A stretch of 64,000 bases of DNA. Source: Pseudomonadota bacterium. Its GTDB lineage: Bacteria; Pseudomonadota; Gammaproteobacteria; Steroidobacterales; Steroidobacteraceae. The translations under genes and the position numbers were made by a program. Positions 35,141-46,177 of the stretch are shown here, piece after piece. Position 1 is the stretch's first letter. Every line of letters begins with the position of its first letter. The notes beneath the pieces were generated by a model. That model did no database searches. It was not told where the DNA came from and saw only the letters and a list, made by a program, of their open reading frames with translations. The stretch spans positions 1 to 64,000 of the forward strand of contig JAFEDT010000008.1 of NCBI GenBank assembly GCA_018241445.1, written 5' to 3'.

Positions 35141-36381
35141 GCGCTGGCGCTATCGCGCACTGGCGCGCTGCCGCGCTGGCCGACCTCGCGGGCAATCAGC
35201 CCGATGAGACCGCGGGCCAGTGTCAGCTTGTCGGCACGCGCCAGCTCGTGACGCCCGCTACGGGTGAGGACCACGAGCTGGTTGTCGTCGCAATCGAAGG
35301 CCTTGGCGTGCCCGACCTCGTTGGCGGCGATCATGTCGAGGTTCTTCTTCATGAGCTTGGTGCGCGCATTCTGCTCGACGGCCTCGGTCTCGGCCGCAAA
35401 GCCCACCACGAAGGGCCGGTCGGGGCGTGCGGCAACACTGGCCAGCACGTCCACGGTGCGCGCCAGCGTAAGCTCGAGGGTCGTTGCAGTCTTTTTGATC
35501 TTCTGCGAAGCGGGGTGGGTGGGACGGTAATCGGCCACCGCTGCGGTCGAGATGAAGATGTCGGCGCCGGCGACCTCGCGCGTGACGGTCGCCAGCATGT
35601 CTGCGGCGCTCTCCACGTCTACGCGATGCACGCCCGCGGGAGTCGGCAGGCTGACAGGACCTGCCACCAGTACCACCGAGGCGCCCGCCTCCGCGGCCGC
35701 CTGCGCCACCGCAAACCCCATCTTGCCGGAGCTGCGGTTGCTGATGAACCGCACCGGGTCGATGAGTTCCCGCGTTGGTCCGGCGGTGACCAGGACGCGC
35801 CGGCCGGCGAGTTCCGGGGGACTGTCCTGATGTTGCGGGCCAGCCTGCAGCAGCGCGGCTGCGCGCTGCACCAGTTCCAGGGGTTCCAGCATGCGGCCCT
35901 CGCCCACCTCGCCGCAGGCCTGGTCGCCTTGCGCCGGGCCCAGCATGCGGATGCCGCGCGCCTGCAACGTCTGCACGTTGGCGCGGGTCGCGGGGTGGGC
36001 CCACATCAGGTGGTTCATGGCGGGTGCGAGCGCAATCGGCGCCGCGGTTGCCAGGCACAGCGTGGTCAGCAGGTCATCCGCCAGCCCCATTGCCAGACGC
36101 GCCAGGAAATCGGCGGTCGCCGGGGCCACCAGCACCAGGTCCGCCCAGCGCGCCAGCTCGATGTGCCCCATGGCCGCCTCGGCTGCGGCGTCCCATAAGT
36201 CGCTGCGCACACTGTTGCCGCTGACGGCCTGGAAGGTCGTCGCCGTCACGAAATGCGCCGCGCCGTGGGTCATCACCACCTGCACCTGCGCACCGCGTTC
36301 GCGCAGGCGGCGTACGAGATCGGGGCTCTTGTAGGCGGCGATGCCGCCCGTGACCCCCAGGAGAATGCGTTTGCCCTGCAT
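35137..36381 (-). CDS. coaBC: Bifunctional phosphopantothenoylcysteine decarboxylase/phosphopantothenate-cysteine ligase CoaBC
   Basis: 414 residues. The N-terminal CoaC flavoprotein half has [27 protein letters not shown] and the active-site [13 protein letters not shown]. The C-terminal CoaB half has [27 protein letters not shown] and [13 protein letters not shown]. The enzyme performs two consecutive coenzyme A steps; coaD at 39910-40392 encodes the following step. The ATG at 36381 ([10 protein letters not shown]) is the family start. Confidence 0.97.
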   Translation of the reverse strand: MQGKRILLGVTGGIAAYKSPDLVRRLRERGAQVQVVMTHGAAHFVTATTFQAVSGNSVRSDLWDAAAEAAMGHIELARWADLVLVAPATADFLARLAMGLADDLLTTLCLATAAPIALAPAMNHLMWAHPATRANVQTLQARGIRMLGPAQGDQACGEVGEGRMLEPLELVQRAAALLQAGPQHQDSPPELAGRRVLVTAGPTRELIDPVRFISNRSSGKMGFAVAQAAAEAGASVVLVAGPVSLPTPAGVHRVDVESAADMLATVTREVAGADIFISTAAVADYRPTHPASQKIKKTATTLELTLARTVDVLASVAARPDRPFVVGFAAETEAVEQNARTKLMKKNLDMIAANEVGHAKAFDCDDNQLVVLTRSGRHELARADKLTLARGLIGLIAREVGQRGSAPVRDSASA

Positions 36382-36512
36382 GCGCTTCGTAAGCCCCTTT
36401 GAGGGAGGATTATGGCACCGGGCCGGCCCCTTACGGCAGACCCGCAGCGCCAAAGTGGGATATCAGCCCGTTTACGGCAGTTTGTCCCCCTCGCCTCCGC
36501 GGGCACGCATCC

Positions 36513-36518
36513 TAGACT
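36513..36518 (+). promoter_or_regulatory. Candidate -10 box (TAGACT) of radC
   Basis: TAGACT lies 14 bases before the radC ATG, without a ribosome binding site between. A 9-base direct repeat TTACGGCAG lies further upstream at 36431 and 36472, spaced 41 bases. Confidence 0.35.
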
Positions 36519-36526
36519 TGCGGCTC

Positions 36527-37201
36527 ATGTCCATCCGCCAATGGCCCATCGCGGAGCGGCCGCGCGAGAAACTACTGGAATTCGGCGCCCAGGCCCTTTC
36601 GGACGCCGAGCTGCTGGCGTTGCTGCTGGGCGCCGGCGTCCGGGGCGGCTCCGCGGTGGAGCTGGCCCGCTCGCTGCTCAATCACTTCGGATCGCTGCGC
36701 GGACTGCTGGGCGCCGAACGGCGCCGCTGCCTGCAGCAGCGCGGTATCGGGCCCGCGCGCTACGCGGTGCTGACCGCCGCGGTGGAACTGGCACGACGGC
36801 ATTTCCGGGAGGCGCTGCGCTTCGGTCCCGCGCTCGCAGAGCCGCACACCACGCGCGCCTTCCTGCTCACGCAGCTGCGCGATCGTCCCTACGAGGTGTT
36901 CTGCTGCCTGTTCCTGGACAACCGGCACCGGCTGATCGCATTTGAGGAACTGTTCCGCGGCACCATCGACCGCGCCGGCGTGCACCCGCGCGAGGTCCTG
37001 CGCCAGACGCTGCTGCACAACGCCGCCGCGGTGATCCTCGCCCACAACCATCCCTCAGGCGTGCTGGAGCCCAGCCAGGCGGACGAGCTGATCACCCGCC
37101 GCCTGAAGGAGACCCTGGCGCTGATCGACGTGCGCGTGCTGGATCACTTCATCATCGGCGACGGGCACTGCTACTCGTTCAGCGAACACGGGCTGCTGTG
37201 A
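36527..37201 (+). CDS. radC: RadC family JAB-domain protein
   Basis: 224 residues. N-terminal helix-hairpin-helix region ([30 protein letters not shown]) and C-terminal JAB/MPN metalloprotease-like domain with the metal motif [15 protein letters not shown] and upstream Glu. Once thought to act in recombination repair, its biochemical role is unsettled. It is divergent from coaBC, as in many gammaproteobacteria. Confidence 0.95.
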   Translation: MSIRQWPIAERPREKLLEFGAQALSDAELLALLLGAGVRGGSAVELARSLLNHFGSLRGLLGAERRRCLQQRGIGPARYAVLTAAVELARRHFREALRFGPALAEPHTTRAFLLTQLRDRPYEVFCCLFLDNRHRLIAFEELFRGTIDRAGVHPREVLRQTLLHNAAAVILAHNHPSGVLEPSQADELITRRLKETLALIDVRVLDHFIIGDGHCYSFSEHGLL

Positions 37202-37304
37202 GGGCAGTGGGTCGCGGCGCTGCTGCCGCGATCTCCGGGTGCGCGTGTGCACGACAGCATCGGCGGGCTTACCATGCGCCACAGGGTCATTTGCGGAGAT
37301 TCCC

Positions 37305-37760
37305 ATGGCGGCCGAACTCAACAAAACCGAAACCGCCAGGGTGGTCGACATCCTGGCGCGGATCCTCGAGCTCGAACTCGCGGGGCTCGTGCGCTATCTG
37401 CACTACAGCTTCATGATATTCGGCCACAACCGCATCCCGATCGTCGGCTGGCTGCGCGCACAGGCGGACGAATCGCAGGCGCACGCTGTACTGGCCGGGG
37501 AGCACATCACCAGTCTCGGCGGGCACCCGTCGCTCAAGATCGGGCCGCTTTTGGAGACGCACAAGCACAACGTCGACGAGATCCTGCGCGAGGCGCTCGA
37601 GCACGAGCGCGTGGGCCTTGGCGAGTACCGCAAGCTGCTCGACACGGTTACCGGGCGCAGTGTCATGCTCGAGGAATACGCGCGCGCGCAGATCGCAGCC
37701 GAAGAGGCGCACGCGGCCGACATCGGCAAGATGCTACGCAAGCCCGGCTCCATCACCTGA
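37305..37760 (+). CDS. Bacterioferritin/ferritin-like di-iron protein
   Basis: 151 residues, a four-helix bundle. Possible di-iron ligands are Glu in LELELAGLVRYLHYS, Glu and His in ADESQAHA, Glu in ALEHERVGLGEY and Glu with His in AAEEAHAAD. Length and pattern match the bacterioferritin family (iron storage or ferroxidase). The Met equivalent to the haem ligand of true bacterioferritin is not certain. GGAG precedes the ATG. Confidence 0.82.
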   Translation: MAAELNKTETARVVDILARILELELAGLVRYLHYSFMIFGHNRIPIVGWLRAQADESQAHAVLAGEHITSLGGHPSLKIGPLLETHKHNVDEILREALEHERVGLGEYRKLLDTVTGRSVMLEEYARAQIAAEEAHAADIGKMLRKPGSIT

Positions 37761-37781
37761 CAGGCATCCTGCCACCTCGGC

Positions 37782-37810
37782 TTGAGATAAGGCGCCCGGG
37801 CTGGTATAAA
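37782..37810 (+). promoter_or_regulatory. Sigma-70 type promoter of rpmB-rpmG
   Basis: TTGAGA (37782-37787) and TATAAA (37805-37810) are separated by exactly 17 bases, the best canonical promoter seen in the window. It would start transcription about 65 bases before rpmB. Confidence 0.75.
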
Positions 37811-37882
37811 GCCCGGCCCGGCTGGGCGCAAAACGCCCGTCGGACTGTCGTAAGTCTTTGAAACAGCTCAAGGTTGCGTCCT

Positions 37883-38119
37883 ATGTCCCGCGTCTGCGAG
37901 ATCACCGGCAAGAAGCCGGCCACCGGTAACCGCGTCTCCCACGCCAATAACAAGAAGCGCCGCCGCTTCCTGCCCAACCTGCACAGCCAGCGGTTCTGGC
38001 TGGAGACGGAGAAGCGCTGGGTCACGCTGCGCCTGACGGCCAACGCCATGCGCACCGTGGAAAAGAAGGGCATCGACAAGGTCGTAGGCGAGCTGCGCGC
38101 CAAGGGCGTACGGCTGTAA
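37883..38119 (+). CDS. rpmB: 50S ribosomal protein L28
   Basis: 78 residues, the standard length. Family sequence [20 protein letters not shown] and [13 protein letters not shown] is clear. Component of the large ribosomal subunit, followed 10 bases later by rpmG, the usual pair. The ATG at 37883 is used rather than an in-frame TTG 9 bases earlier. Confidence 0.98.
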   Translation: MSRVCEITGKKPATGNRVSHANNKKRRRFLPNLHSQRFWLETEKRWVTLRLTANAMRTVEKKGIDKVVGELRAKGVRL

Positions 38120-38129
38120 GGAGCATCCC

Positions 38130-38285
38130 ATGCGCGAGAAAGTCAAACTGCTTTCCTCCGCCGGCACCGGCCATTTCTACGTGACCACCAAGAACAAGCG
38201 CCTGCATCCGGACAAGATGGAAGTGCGCAAGTTCGACCCGGTGGCCCGCAAGCACGTGGCGTACAAAGAGTCCAAGATCAAGTAA
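38130..38285 (+). CDS. rpmG: 50S ribosomal protein L33
   Basis: 51 residues. It begins [20 protein letters not shown] and ends [10 protein letters not shown], the L33 pattern of the form without zinc-binding Cys pairs. Ribosome binding site AAGGAG lies over the rpmB stop region, 8 bases before the ATG. Large-subunit ribosomal protein. Confidence 0.97.
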   Translation: MREKVKLLSSAGTGHFYVTTKNKRLHPDKMEVRKFDPVARKHVAYKESKIK

Positions 38286-38310
38286 CGCTTAGCGCCGCGG
38301 AGCGCTCCGC

Positions 38311-39126
38311 GTGCCCGAGCTTCCCGAGGTCGAGACCACCCGCCGCGGCGTGGCTCCCCACGCGCGTGGCAGGCGCATCGCGCGCCTCGCCGTACATGAA
38401 CCCCGGCTGCGCTGGCCGATCGCCCCGACCCTGCCGCGTGCCCTGAGCGGCGCGCGCATCGAGCGCGTGGGCCGACGCGCCAAGTACCTGCTGTTGCACC
38501 TGGATCGCGGCACCCTGCTGTTGCACCTGGGAATGTCCGGCAGCCTGCGCGTCGTCTCCGTCGACGCCCCTCGCCGACTGCACGACCACTTCGACCTGGT
38601 GCTGGACTCCGGAACCGCGCTGCGCTTTCACGACCCGCGCCGTTTCGGCAGCCTGCTGTACACCCGCGAGGATCCCGCCCGCCATCCGCTGCTGCGCCAC
38701 CTGGCGCCCGAGCCGCTGGGAGCGGCCTTCACGCCAGACTACCTGTGGCGCCTCACCCGCGGCCGACGAGTGACGATCAAGCAGCTGCTCATGAACAGTC
38801 ACTGTGTCGTGGGTGTCGGCAACATCTACGCCAGCGAGGCGCTGTTCCGCGCCCGCATCCGCCCGCAGCGCCGCGCCGCCAGCCTGACGCAGGCGGAATC
38901 CGTGCAACTGGTGCGCGCCATCCGCACCGTCCTGACCCAGGCCATCCGCGCCGGCGGCACCACCCTGCGCGACTTCCTGCGCAGCGACGGCGAGCCGGGT
39001 TACTTCCGCCAGCGGCTGTATGTCTACGAGCGCGCCGGCCGCGCCTGCCGCCGCTGCGGCAGCCGCATCCGCCAGCTCACACAGGGCCAGCGCTCGACGT
39101 ACTATTGTCCCGCCTGTCAGCAGTGA
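38311..39126 (+). CDS. mutM: Formamidopyrimidine-DNA glycosylase MutM
   Basis: 271 residues starting at GTG; the mature N-terminus P2-E3 (PELPEVETTRRG) is the catalytic end. Other features are K in RRAKYLLL, NIYASEALFRARIRP (DNA-binding helix-two-turn-helix) and the C-terminal zinc finger CRRCG...YYCPAC. MutM excises 8-oxoguanine and ring-opened purines; MutY at 4532-5641 completes the GO system. It follows rpmG as in many gammaproteobacteria. Confidence 0.97.
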   Translation: MPELPEVETTRRGVAPHARGRRIARLAVHEPRLRWPIAPTLPRALSGARIERVGRRAKYLLLHLDRGTLLLHLGMSGSLRVVSVDAPRRLHDHFDLVLDSGTALRFHDPRRFGSLLYTREDPARHPLLRHLAPEPLGAAFTPDYLWRLTRGRRVTIKQLLMNSHCVVGVGNIYASEALFRARIRPQRRAASLTQAESVQLVRAIRTVLTQAIRAGGTTLRDFLRSDGEPGYFRQRLYVYERAGRACRRCGSRIRQLTQGQRSTYYCPACQQ

Positions 39127-39149
39127 GTTTTGCGAGAGTCGGACCTGCC

Positions 39150-40985
<1,836 letters not shown>

Positions 40986-41169
40986 TGTCCGACAACTGGC
41001 CATCCGCCCGCCGTGGCGTACCTTGCCACTGTTCTTGGGCTGAGCGTACTCTAGCCGCGCGATCCCGCAGAACAGAACAAGTGGACCAGCGGAACGACAG
41101 CCGAAGTCCGGGAAGCGGCTTGTGGGCGCTTTGCAATGGACCTGAGGGAACCGGGTGGGGGTTCATCAT

Positions 41170-43395
41170 ATGACACAGTTAAGCAAGAGCTTCGGCGTTA
41201 CGATCGTCCTGGTCACCAGCCTGCTGGTTGGCGCCTGCTCCGGCAGCGGCTACGGCTCGGTCGGTAGCGCAAATCTCAGCTCCGGCAATGGCAACCCCGG
41301 CGGCACATCGTGCATCTCGCCGCAGCGCATGGCCAACACAGCGCTGTATTGCCCCTCTGGCGGAGTGCTCCCCTATCCGTTCGATGCGTACTTCGCCGGC
41401 TCCACCGACGGCACGTTGAACATCCAGCCCGCCAATCCGCTGTGGCCCGGGCAGTCGGCGCTGAACGGCCTCGACGGTTTCTCGACCACCGCGCCGATCC
41501 GCGAGACCTTCAACGGCCCGATCGATGCGGCCTCGCTTGGCACGCCGGGCGCGGTGGTCGTGGTTCACATCAGCACCAACAATCGCACCAAGGCGCCGGT
41601 GTCGCCGCTGCAAGGTGGCACTTTCGTGCCACTGGCGGGCTGCGTGAAGGGCAGCGCCAACTGCACGGCCGCCAATTACGACTATATGGTGGCGCCGGCG
41701 TCCGAGAACCCGACGATCCTGGAGATCACACCGCTCAAACCGCTGGCGGCGAGCACCTGCCTGCCGACGCCGCCGCAAACCACCTCGCCCTGCGCGGCCG
41801 CCAACGGCGGCAACGGCGAGGGTTACCTGGTCATCCTGACCAGGGCCATCACCGTCGGCGGAGTGTCCGCGGTTCCCGATGCCGACTATGCCAGTTTCCA
41901 GGCGGCGCTCGCCGCAGGTGGCCCGACCTGTCCGGCCATCACCAACCCGCAGTTGAATGGCCTGTGCCAGCTCACCGGTGCGCACCTGGCCCTCGGCCAG
42001 GCGCTCGGCATCAACCCCGCCAACGTGGTGGCCTCGTTCACTTTCTCCACGCTCTCGACCGTCGACACGATCGCGGCGGCCGCCTCGCAGGCCACCCCGC
42101 AGGCCATCAAGGTGAACTTCACCGGGCAGACCACCGCGGCATTTCGCGGTTTCGGGCTCGCCGACGTGTACGTGGGCGTGATCACGCTGCCGTACTACCT
42201 GAGCACCACCGCCCCGGACACCGCGTCCTGGCAGGCCCCCGCGGCGCACGCGCCCGACGGCGCCAGCACCTACACCACGCGCTTCAACCCGTTCCCGGTC
42301 GCAACCGTGCCGGCGCTGCAGGTGCCGGTGCTGATGACCGTTCCCAACACGAATTCGGGCGCGGTGAAACCCGCGGCCGGCTGGCCGGTCGTCATCTTCG
42401 AGCACGGCATCACCGCGGACCGCACCAACCTGCTGGCGCTCGCCGATTCGCTGGCGCGTGGCGGCTTCATCGGCATCACCATTGACCTGCCGCTGCACGG
42501 TCTTACCCGGCCGTTCAACCCGGCCGACCCCACCACCTACCTGTATGCGATCGGCACCAACCCGCTGTATGCCGGCCTGGGGCTGCCGAGCGCGCATTCG
42601 ATCGAGCGTACTTTCGACCTGAACACGCAGAACATGGCCGCGGGAATGCCGGGGCTGGATTCCAGCGGCTCACATTTCGTCGCCCTGGGGCACCTGCTCA
42701 CCTTCCGCGACAACATGCGTGAGGCGTCGGTGGACCTGGTGACGCTGGCCGAGTCGGTCGGCACCATCACGCTGCCCGCACCCGCAACCGCACCGTACGT
42801 CGATCTCACGCAGGTTCATTACATCGGCCACTCGCAGGGGGCGATCGACGGTGTGCCGTTCCTCGCCGTGATGCCTCCGAACCTCGTCAGTACCGCCACG
42901 CTCGCCAACGGCGGTGGCCAGTTCATCTACCTGGGAATCGAGTCGCCCACCTTCGGTCCGCAGTTCATCCCGGGCCTGGTGGCGGCAAGCGGCGGCCTGT
43001 TGACTCCTGGCACCACGCCCTTCGCCCTGTTTGCACGCGATGCGCAGACCGCGCTCGACTCCGCGGACCCGTGGAACTTCATCGCGCGCGCCGCGGCGCT
43101 GCACCCGATCCACATGATCGAAGTGATCGGCCCCCCTCCCGATCAGGTGGTGCCGAACGACGCCACCGACCGGCTGATCAGTGCCGGCGGCTTCACGCAG
43201 GCCTCCCCGCCGGGGGTGCCACCTGGCGCCGCTCCCCTGCACAAGGTGGTGAAGTTCACCGCGGGCGTGCACACCTCGCTCCTCGACCCGACCAGGAGCA
43301 GCGCTGCCACCGCGGAAATGCAGACCGAGGCCGTATCGTTCGCGGTGGCGAACGGACTGGCGCTGCCGGTCACACCGGGCGCGCCGGTGCAGTAG
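41170..43395 (+). CDS. Lipoprotein alpha/beta-hydrolase (VolA/Pla-1-type lipase-esterase)
   Basis: 741 residues. A lipoprotein signal (VTSLLVGAC, Cys in the lipobox) is followed by a Gly/Ser linker and a large extracellular part rich in Thr, Ala and Pro. The hydrolase region has VVIFEHGITADRTN and the nucleophile in YIGHSQGAIDGVP (G-x-S-x-G), with His probably in AGVHTSLL. The arrangement resembles surface-exposed lipases of the VolA/Pla-1 type. Substrate unknown. It stands alone in its direction before ftsY. Confidence 0.82.
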   Translation: MTQLSKSFGVTIVLVTSLLVGACSGSGYGSVGSANLSSGNGNPGGTSCISPQRMANTALYCPSGGVLPYPFDAYFAGSTDGTLNIQPANPLWPGQSALNGLDGFSTTAPIRETFNGPIDAASLGTPGAVVVVHISTNNRTKAPVSPLQGGTFVPLAGCVKGSANCTAANYDYMVAPASENPTILEITPLKPLAASTCLPTPPQTTSPCAAANGGNGEGYLVILTRAITVGGVSAVPDADYASFQAALAAGGPTCPAITNPQLNGLCQLTGAHLALGQALGINPANVVASFTFSTLSTVDTIAAAASQATPQAIKVNFTGQTTAAFRGFGLADVYVGVITLPYYLSTTAPDTASWQAPAAHAPDGASTYTTRFNPFPVATVPALQVPVLMTVPNTNSGAVKPAAGWPVVIFEHGITADRTNLLALADSLARGGFIGITIDLPLHGLTRPFNPADPTTYLYAIGTNPLYAGLGLPSAHSIERTFDLNTQNMAAGMPGLDSSGSHFVALGHLLTFRDNMREASVDLVTLAESVGTITLPAPATAPYVDLTQVHYIGHSQGAIDGVPFLAVMPPNLVSTATLANGGGQFIYLGIESPTFGPQFIPGLVAASGGLLTPGTTPFALFARDAQTALDSADPWNFIARAAALHPIHMIEVIGPPPDQVVPNDATDRLISAGGFTQASPPGVPPGAAPLHKVVKFTAGVHTSLLDPTRSSAATAEMQTEAVSFAVANGLALPVTPGAPVQ

Positions 43396-43462
43396 CTGAC
43401 CGCCCGGCGCAGGAGCCACCGGCGCCTGCCGGCCGCGCGGCTGTCCTGCTGCCTTGCTTCGG

Positions 43463-43468
43463 TACAAT
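43463..43468 (+). promoter_or_regulatory. Candidate -10 box (TACAAT) of ftsY
   Basis: TACAAT lies 15 bases before the ftsY ATG, predicting a leader of only about 3 bases. No ribosome binding site is visible. Confidence 0.4.
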
Positions 43469-43477
43469 GCGGCAGCC

Positions 43478-44446
43478 ATGTCCCGCCGCGCCCCGCAACC
43501 CGCCATCACCGTGGATGATCGCCCCGGCTTTCTTGCCCGGCTGCGCAGCCGGCTGAACCGCGGCAACTCCTGGCTCACCTACGATCTGACCAACCTGGTC
43601 CGGGGCCGCAGCATCGACGCGGCGATCCTGGAGGAGCTGGAGACCCGCCTGATCATGGCGGATGTCGGAGTGCCGGCCACCGGGCGTATTCTCGATGAAC
43701 TGCGCCGGCGCGTCGCGCGCCAGGAACTCGCCGACGTCGACGCCCTGACCGCCGCGCTGCGCGATGACATCCGCGCGATCGTGGCGCCGTGCGCACGCCC
43801 GCTGGTGATCGATCCGGGCCACAAACCCTTCGTCATCCTGGTGGTCGGGGTCAACGGCTCCGGCAAGACCACCACCATCGGCAAGCTGGCGCACCGCTTC
43901 GCGGACGAAGGACGCAGCACACTGCTGGCCGCGGGCGACACGTTCCGCGCGGCGGCCATCGAGCAGCTCAAAGTCTGGGCGGATCGCAGCGCTGCGGGCT
44001 TCATCGCCCAGGCGGCGGGTGCCGATCCCGGCGCGGTGATTTTCGACGCCCTGCAGGCCGCGCGCGCGCGCGGCAGCGACGTGCTGCTGGCGGACACGGC
44101 GGGCCGGCTGCACAGCCAGTCCCACCTGATGGAGGAGTTGAAGAAAGTGCGGCGCGTGATCCAACGTGCCGACCCCACCGCACCCCACGAGGTGCTGCTG
44201 GTGCTGGACGCCAGCCAGGGGCAGAACGCACTGGCGCAGGCGCGCCAGTTCCACCAGGCCGTCGGCGTTACCGGCGTCGTGCTCACCAAGCTGGACGGCA
44301 GTGCCAAAGGCGGCATTGTGGTGGCGCTGGCCCAGGAACTGAAACTGCCGATCCGCTACCTGGGTGTGGGCGAGACGGCGCAGGACTTCGGCGAGTTCGA
44401 CGCCGCCGCGTATGCCGCCGCGCTGGTGGAAGGCCCGGCGCCGTGA
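43478..44446 (+). CDS. ftsY: Signal recognition particle receptor FtsY
   Basis: 322 residues, with only a short N-terminal part before the NG domain (the acidic A domain of E. coli is missing). GTPase motifs are GVNGSGKTTTIGKLAH, DTFRAAAIEQL, LADTAGRLHSQ and TKLDGSAKGG. FtsY docks SRP-ribosome complexes at the inner membrane. The stop overlaps the ftsE GTG (GTGA), giving the classical ftsY-ftsE-ftsX operon. Confidence 0.97.
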   Translation: MSRRAPQPAITVDDRPGFLARLRSRLNRGNSWLTYDLTNLVRGRSIDAAILEELETRLIMADVGVPATGRILDELRRRVARQELADVDALTAALRDDIRAIVAPCARPLVIDPGHKPFVILVVGVNGSGKTTTIGKLAHRFADEGRSTLLAAGDTFRAAAIEQLKVWADRSAAGFIAQAAGADPGAVIFDALQAARARGSDVLLADTAGRLHSQSHLMEELKKVRRVIQRADPTAPHEVLLVLDASQGQNALAQARQFHQAVGVTGVVLTKLDGSAKGGIVVALAQELKLPIRYLGVGETAQDFGEFDAAAYAAALVEGPAP

Positions 44447-45132
44447 TCAGTTTCGAGCGCGTCAGCAAGCGCTACCCCAACGGGCGCGAAGCCCTGAGCA
44501 ACGTCGGCTTCAGCGTCCACAAGGGCGAGATGGTGTTCCTCACCGGGCGCTCCGGCGCCGGCAAGAGCACGGTGCTGAAGCTGATCGCGCTGCTGGAACG
44601 GCCGACGCGCGGCACGGTGCGGGTCAACGGCAGGAATACCCAGACACTGAAGTCGCGCCACATCGCCGCCTTCCGCCGCGGGGTCGGCGTGGTGTTCCAG
44701 GACCACCGGCTGCTCGCCGACCGTCCCATCTACGACAACGTGGCGCTGCCGCTGGCGGTGGCCGGGACGCCACTGAAAGAAATCGACAGGCGCGTACGCG
44801 CCGCCCTCGACCAGGTGGGACTGCTGGGCCGCGAACGGGCATTGCCGCTGGAGCTGTCGGTGGGCGAACAGCAGCGCGTCGGCATCGCGCGCGCCGTGAT
44901 CAGCAAGCCGCCGCTGCTGATCGCCGATGAGCCCACCGGCAATCTCGATCCCGACCTGTCGCTCGAGGTCCTGCGACTGTTCCGCCGCTTCCAGGACGTC
45001 GGCGTCACAGTCGTGATCGCCACCCACGACATGAACCTGGTGCGCGAGGCTGGCCAGCGGGTCATCACCCTCGAGGGCGGCCAGGTCCACGGCGCCGGCG
45101 ATCCCCTGCCGAGCGTGGTGGCCAGCCGATGA
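44443..45132 (+). CDS. ftsE: Cell-division ABC ATPase FtsE
   Basis: 229 residues starting at GTG. Walker A is GRSGAGKST, Q loop VFQDHRLL, Walker B LLIADEPTGNLD, and the switch His is in ATHDMNL. The ABC signature reads LSVGEQQRV in place of LSGGEQQRV; the Gly-to-Val change in this ATP-contacting motif is unusual. With FtsX it controls periplasmic murein hydrolase activation at the septum. Confidence 0.96.
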   Translation: MISFERVSKRYPNGREALSNVGFSVHKGEMVFLTGRSGAGKSTVLKLIALLERPTRGTVRVNGRNTQTLKSRHIAAFRRGVGVVFQDHRLLADRPIYDNVALPLAVAGTPLKEIDRRVRAALDQVGLLGRERALPLELSVGEQQRVGIARAVISKPPLLIADEPTGNLDPDLSLEVLRLFRRFQDVGVTVVIATHDMNLVREAGQRVITLEGGQVHGAGDPLPSVVASR

Positions 45133-46049
45133 GCCTCGCGGTGTACGGCGCGCGCCACCTGCAGGCGCTGTTGGGATCCTTGGGCCGGCTGGCGCGCAGC
45201 CCCCTGTCCACCCTCATGACACTGAGCGTACTGGGATTGGCGCTGGCCCTGCCTGTCGCCCTGTACCTGTTCGCCCTCAACGCGCAGGCGGCGACCGGCA
45301 ATTTCTCCAGCGCCATCGACATGTCGGTCTACTTCAAGACCGACACCCCGCTCGCCAAGGCGCAGCAGCTGGCGCAGGCGGCACGCCAGCGCGGCGACAT
45401 CGAGGCAGTGGTGCTGATCCCGGCCGACCAGGGATTGGCGGAGTTCCGCACCTATTCCGGATTCGGCGACGCCCTGCAGGCGCTGAAGGAGAATCCCCTG
45501 CCGCACGTGCTGCATGTGCGTCCGCGCGCGGGCGCGGGTGCCAGCACGGTGGAGAACCTGCGCCGTTACTTCAGCGCCTGGCCGGAGGTGGACCTGGTGC
45601 AGGCCGATGCGCAGTGGGTGATGCGTTTCAACGCCATCCTGGAGGTGCTGCGCCGCCTGCTGTTGATCGTCGCGATGCTGTTAGGCCTGGGCGTGGTCGC
45701 CGTCATCGGCAACACCATCCGCCTGGAGATCCAGTCGCGGCGCGCGGAAATCGAGGTCACCAAGCTGGTCGGCGGCTCGAATGCCTTCGTGCGCCGACCG
45801 TTCCTGTACACGGGTGTCCTCTACGGCCTGGGCGGTGCATTGCTGGCGCTGGGCATGGTGGTGCTCGCCATCGTACTGCTGCAACAGCCGGTAGCGCAGC
45901 TGGCGCACCTGTACGGCAGCCAGTACCTGCTGCGCGGGTTGCTGCTTCCTGAAGTGGCGGCGCTGTTGGGAGCCGGCGCCGCACTGGGCTGGCTGGGCGC
46001 CTGGGTGGCCTCGGCGCGCCACCTGCGCGCCATCGAACCGCGCGCCTAG
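45129..46049 (+). CDS. ftsX: Cell-division membrane protein FtsX
   Basis: 306 residues with four membrane helices (about 28-50, 177-200, 228-250 and 275-297) and a periplasmic domain between the first two that recruits the murein hydrolase activator. The conserved NTIRLEIQSRRAEIEVTKLVGG stands after the second helix. The ATG overlaps the ftsE stop (ATGA). A bidirectional terminator follows. Confidence 0.96.
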   Translation: MSLAVYGARHLQALLGSLGRLARSPLSTLMTLSVLGLALALPVALYLFALNAQAATGNFSSAIDMSVYFKTDTPLAKAQQLAQAARQRGDIEAVVLIPADQGLAEFRTYSGFGDALQALKENPLPHVLHVRPRAGAGASTVENLRRYFSAWPEVDLVQADAQWVMRFNAILEVLRRLLLIVAMLLGLGVVAVIGNTIRLEIQSRRAEIEVTKLVGGSNAFVRRPFLYTGVLYGLGGALLALGMVVLAIVLLQQPVAQLAHLYGSQYLLRGLLLPEVAALLGAGAALGWLGAWVASARHLRAIEPRA

Positions 46050-46094
46050 TTTGAATCTGATCATGTGGCGGGCTGTGGGCTTGGCACGGCCCAG

Positions 46095-46120
46095 CCGGCA
46101 AAAGCCGCGCCTTTTGCCGG
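46095..46120. repeat. Hairpin between ftsX and the PBP7 gene
   Basis: CCGGCAAAAG and CTTTTGCCGG form a perfect 10-bp stem with a six-base loop. It lies just upstream of a second hairpin with U-tracts. Confidence 0.7.
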
Positions 46121-46141
46121 CGGCAGTCAAGCCGATGCCCG

Positions 46142-46164
46142 AAAAACGGCCGCAGGCCGTTTTT
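46142..46164. terminator. Bidirectional intrinsic terminator
   Basis: AAAAACGGCC, loop GCA and GGCCGTTTTT give a hairpin with an A-tract on one side and a T-tract on the other. It can terminate both ftsYEX from the left and the convergent PBP7 gene from the right. Confidence 0.85.
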
Positions 46165-46177
46165 CCAATGGGTTAGC

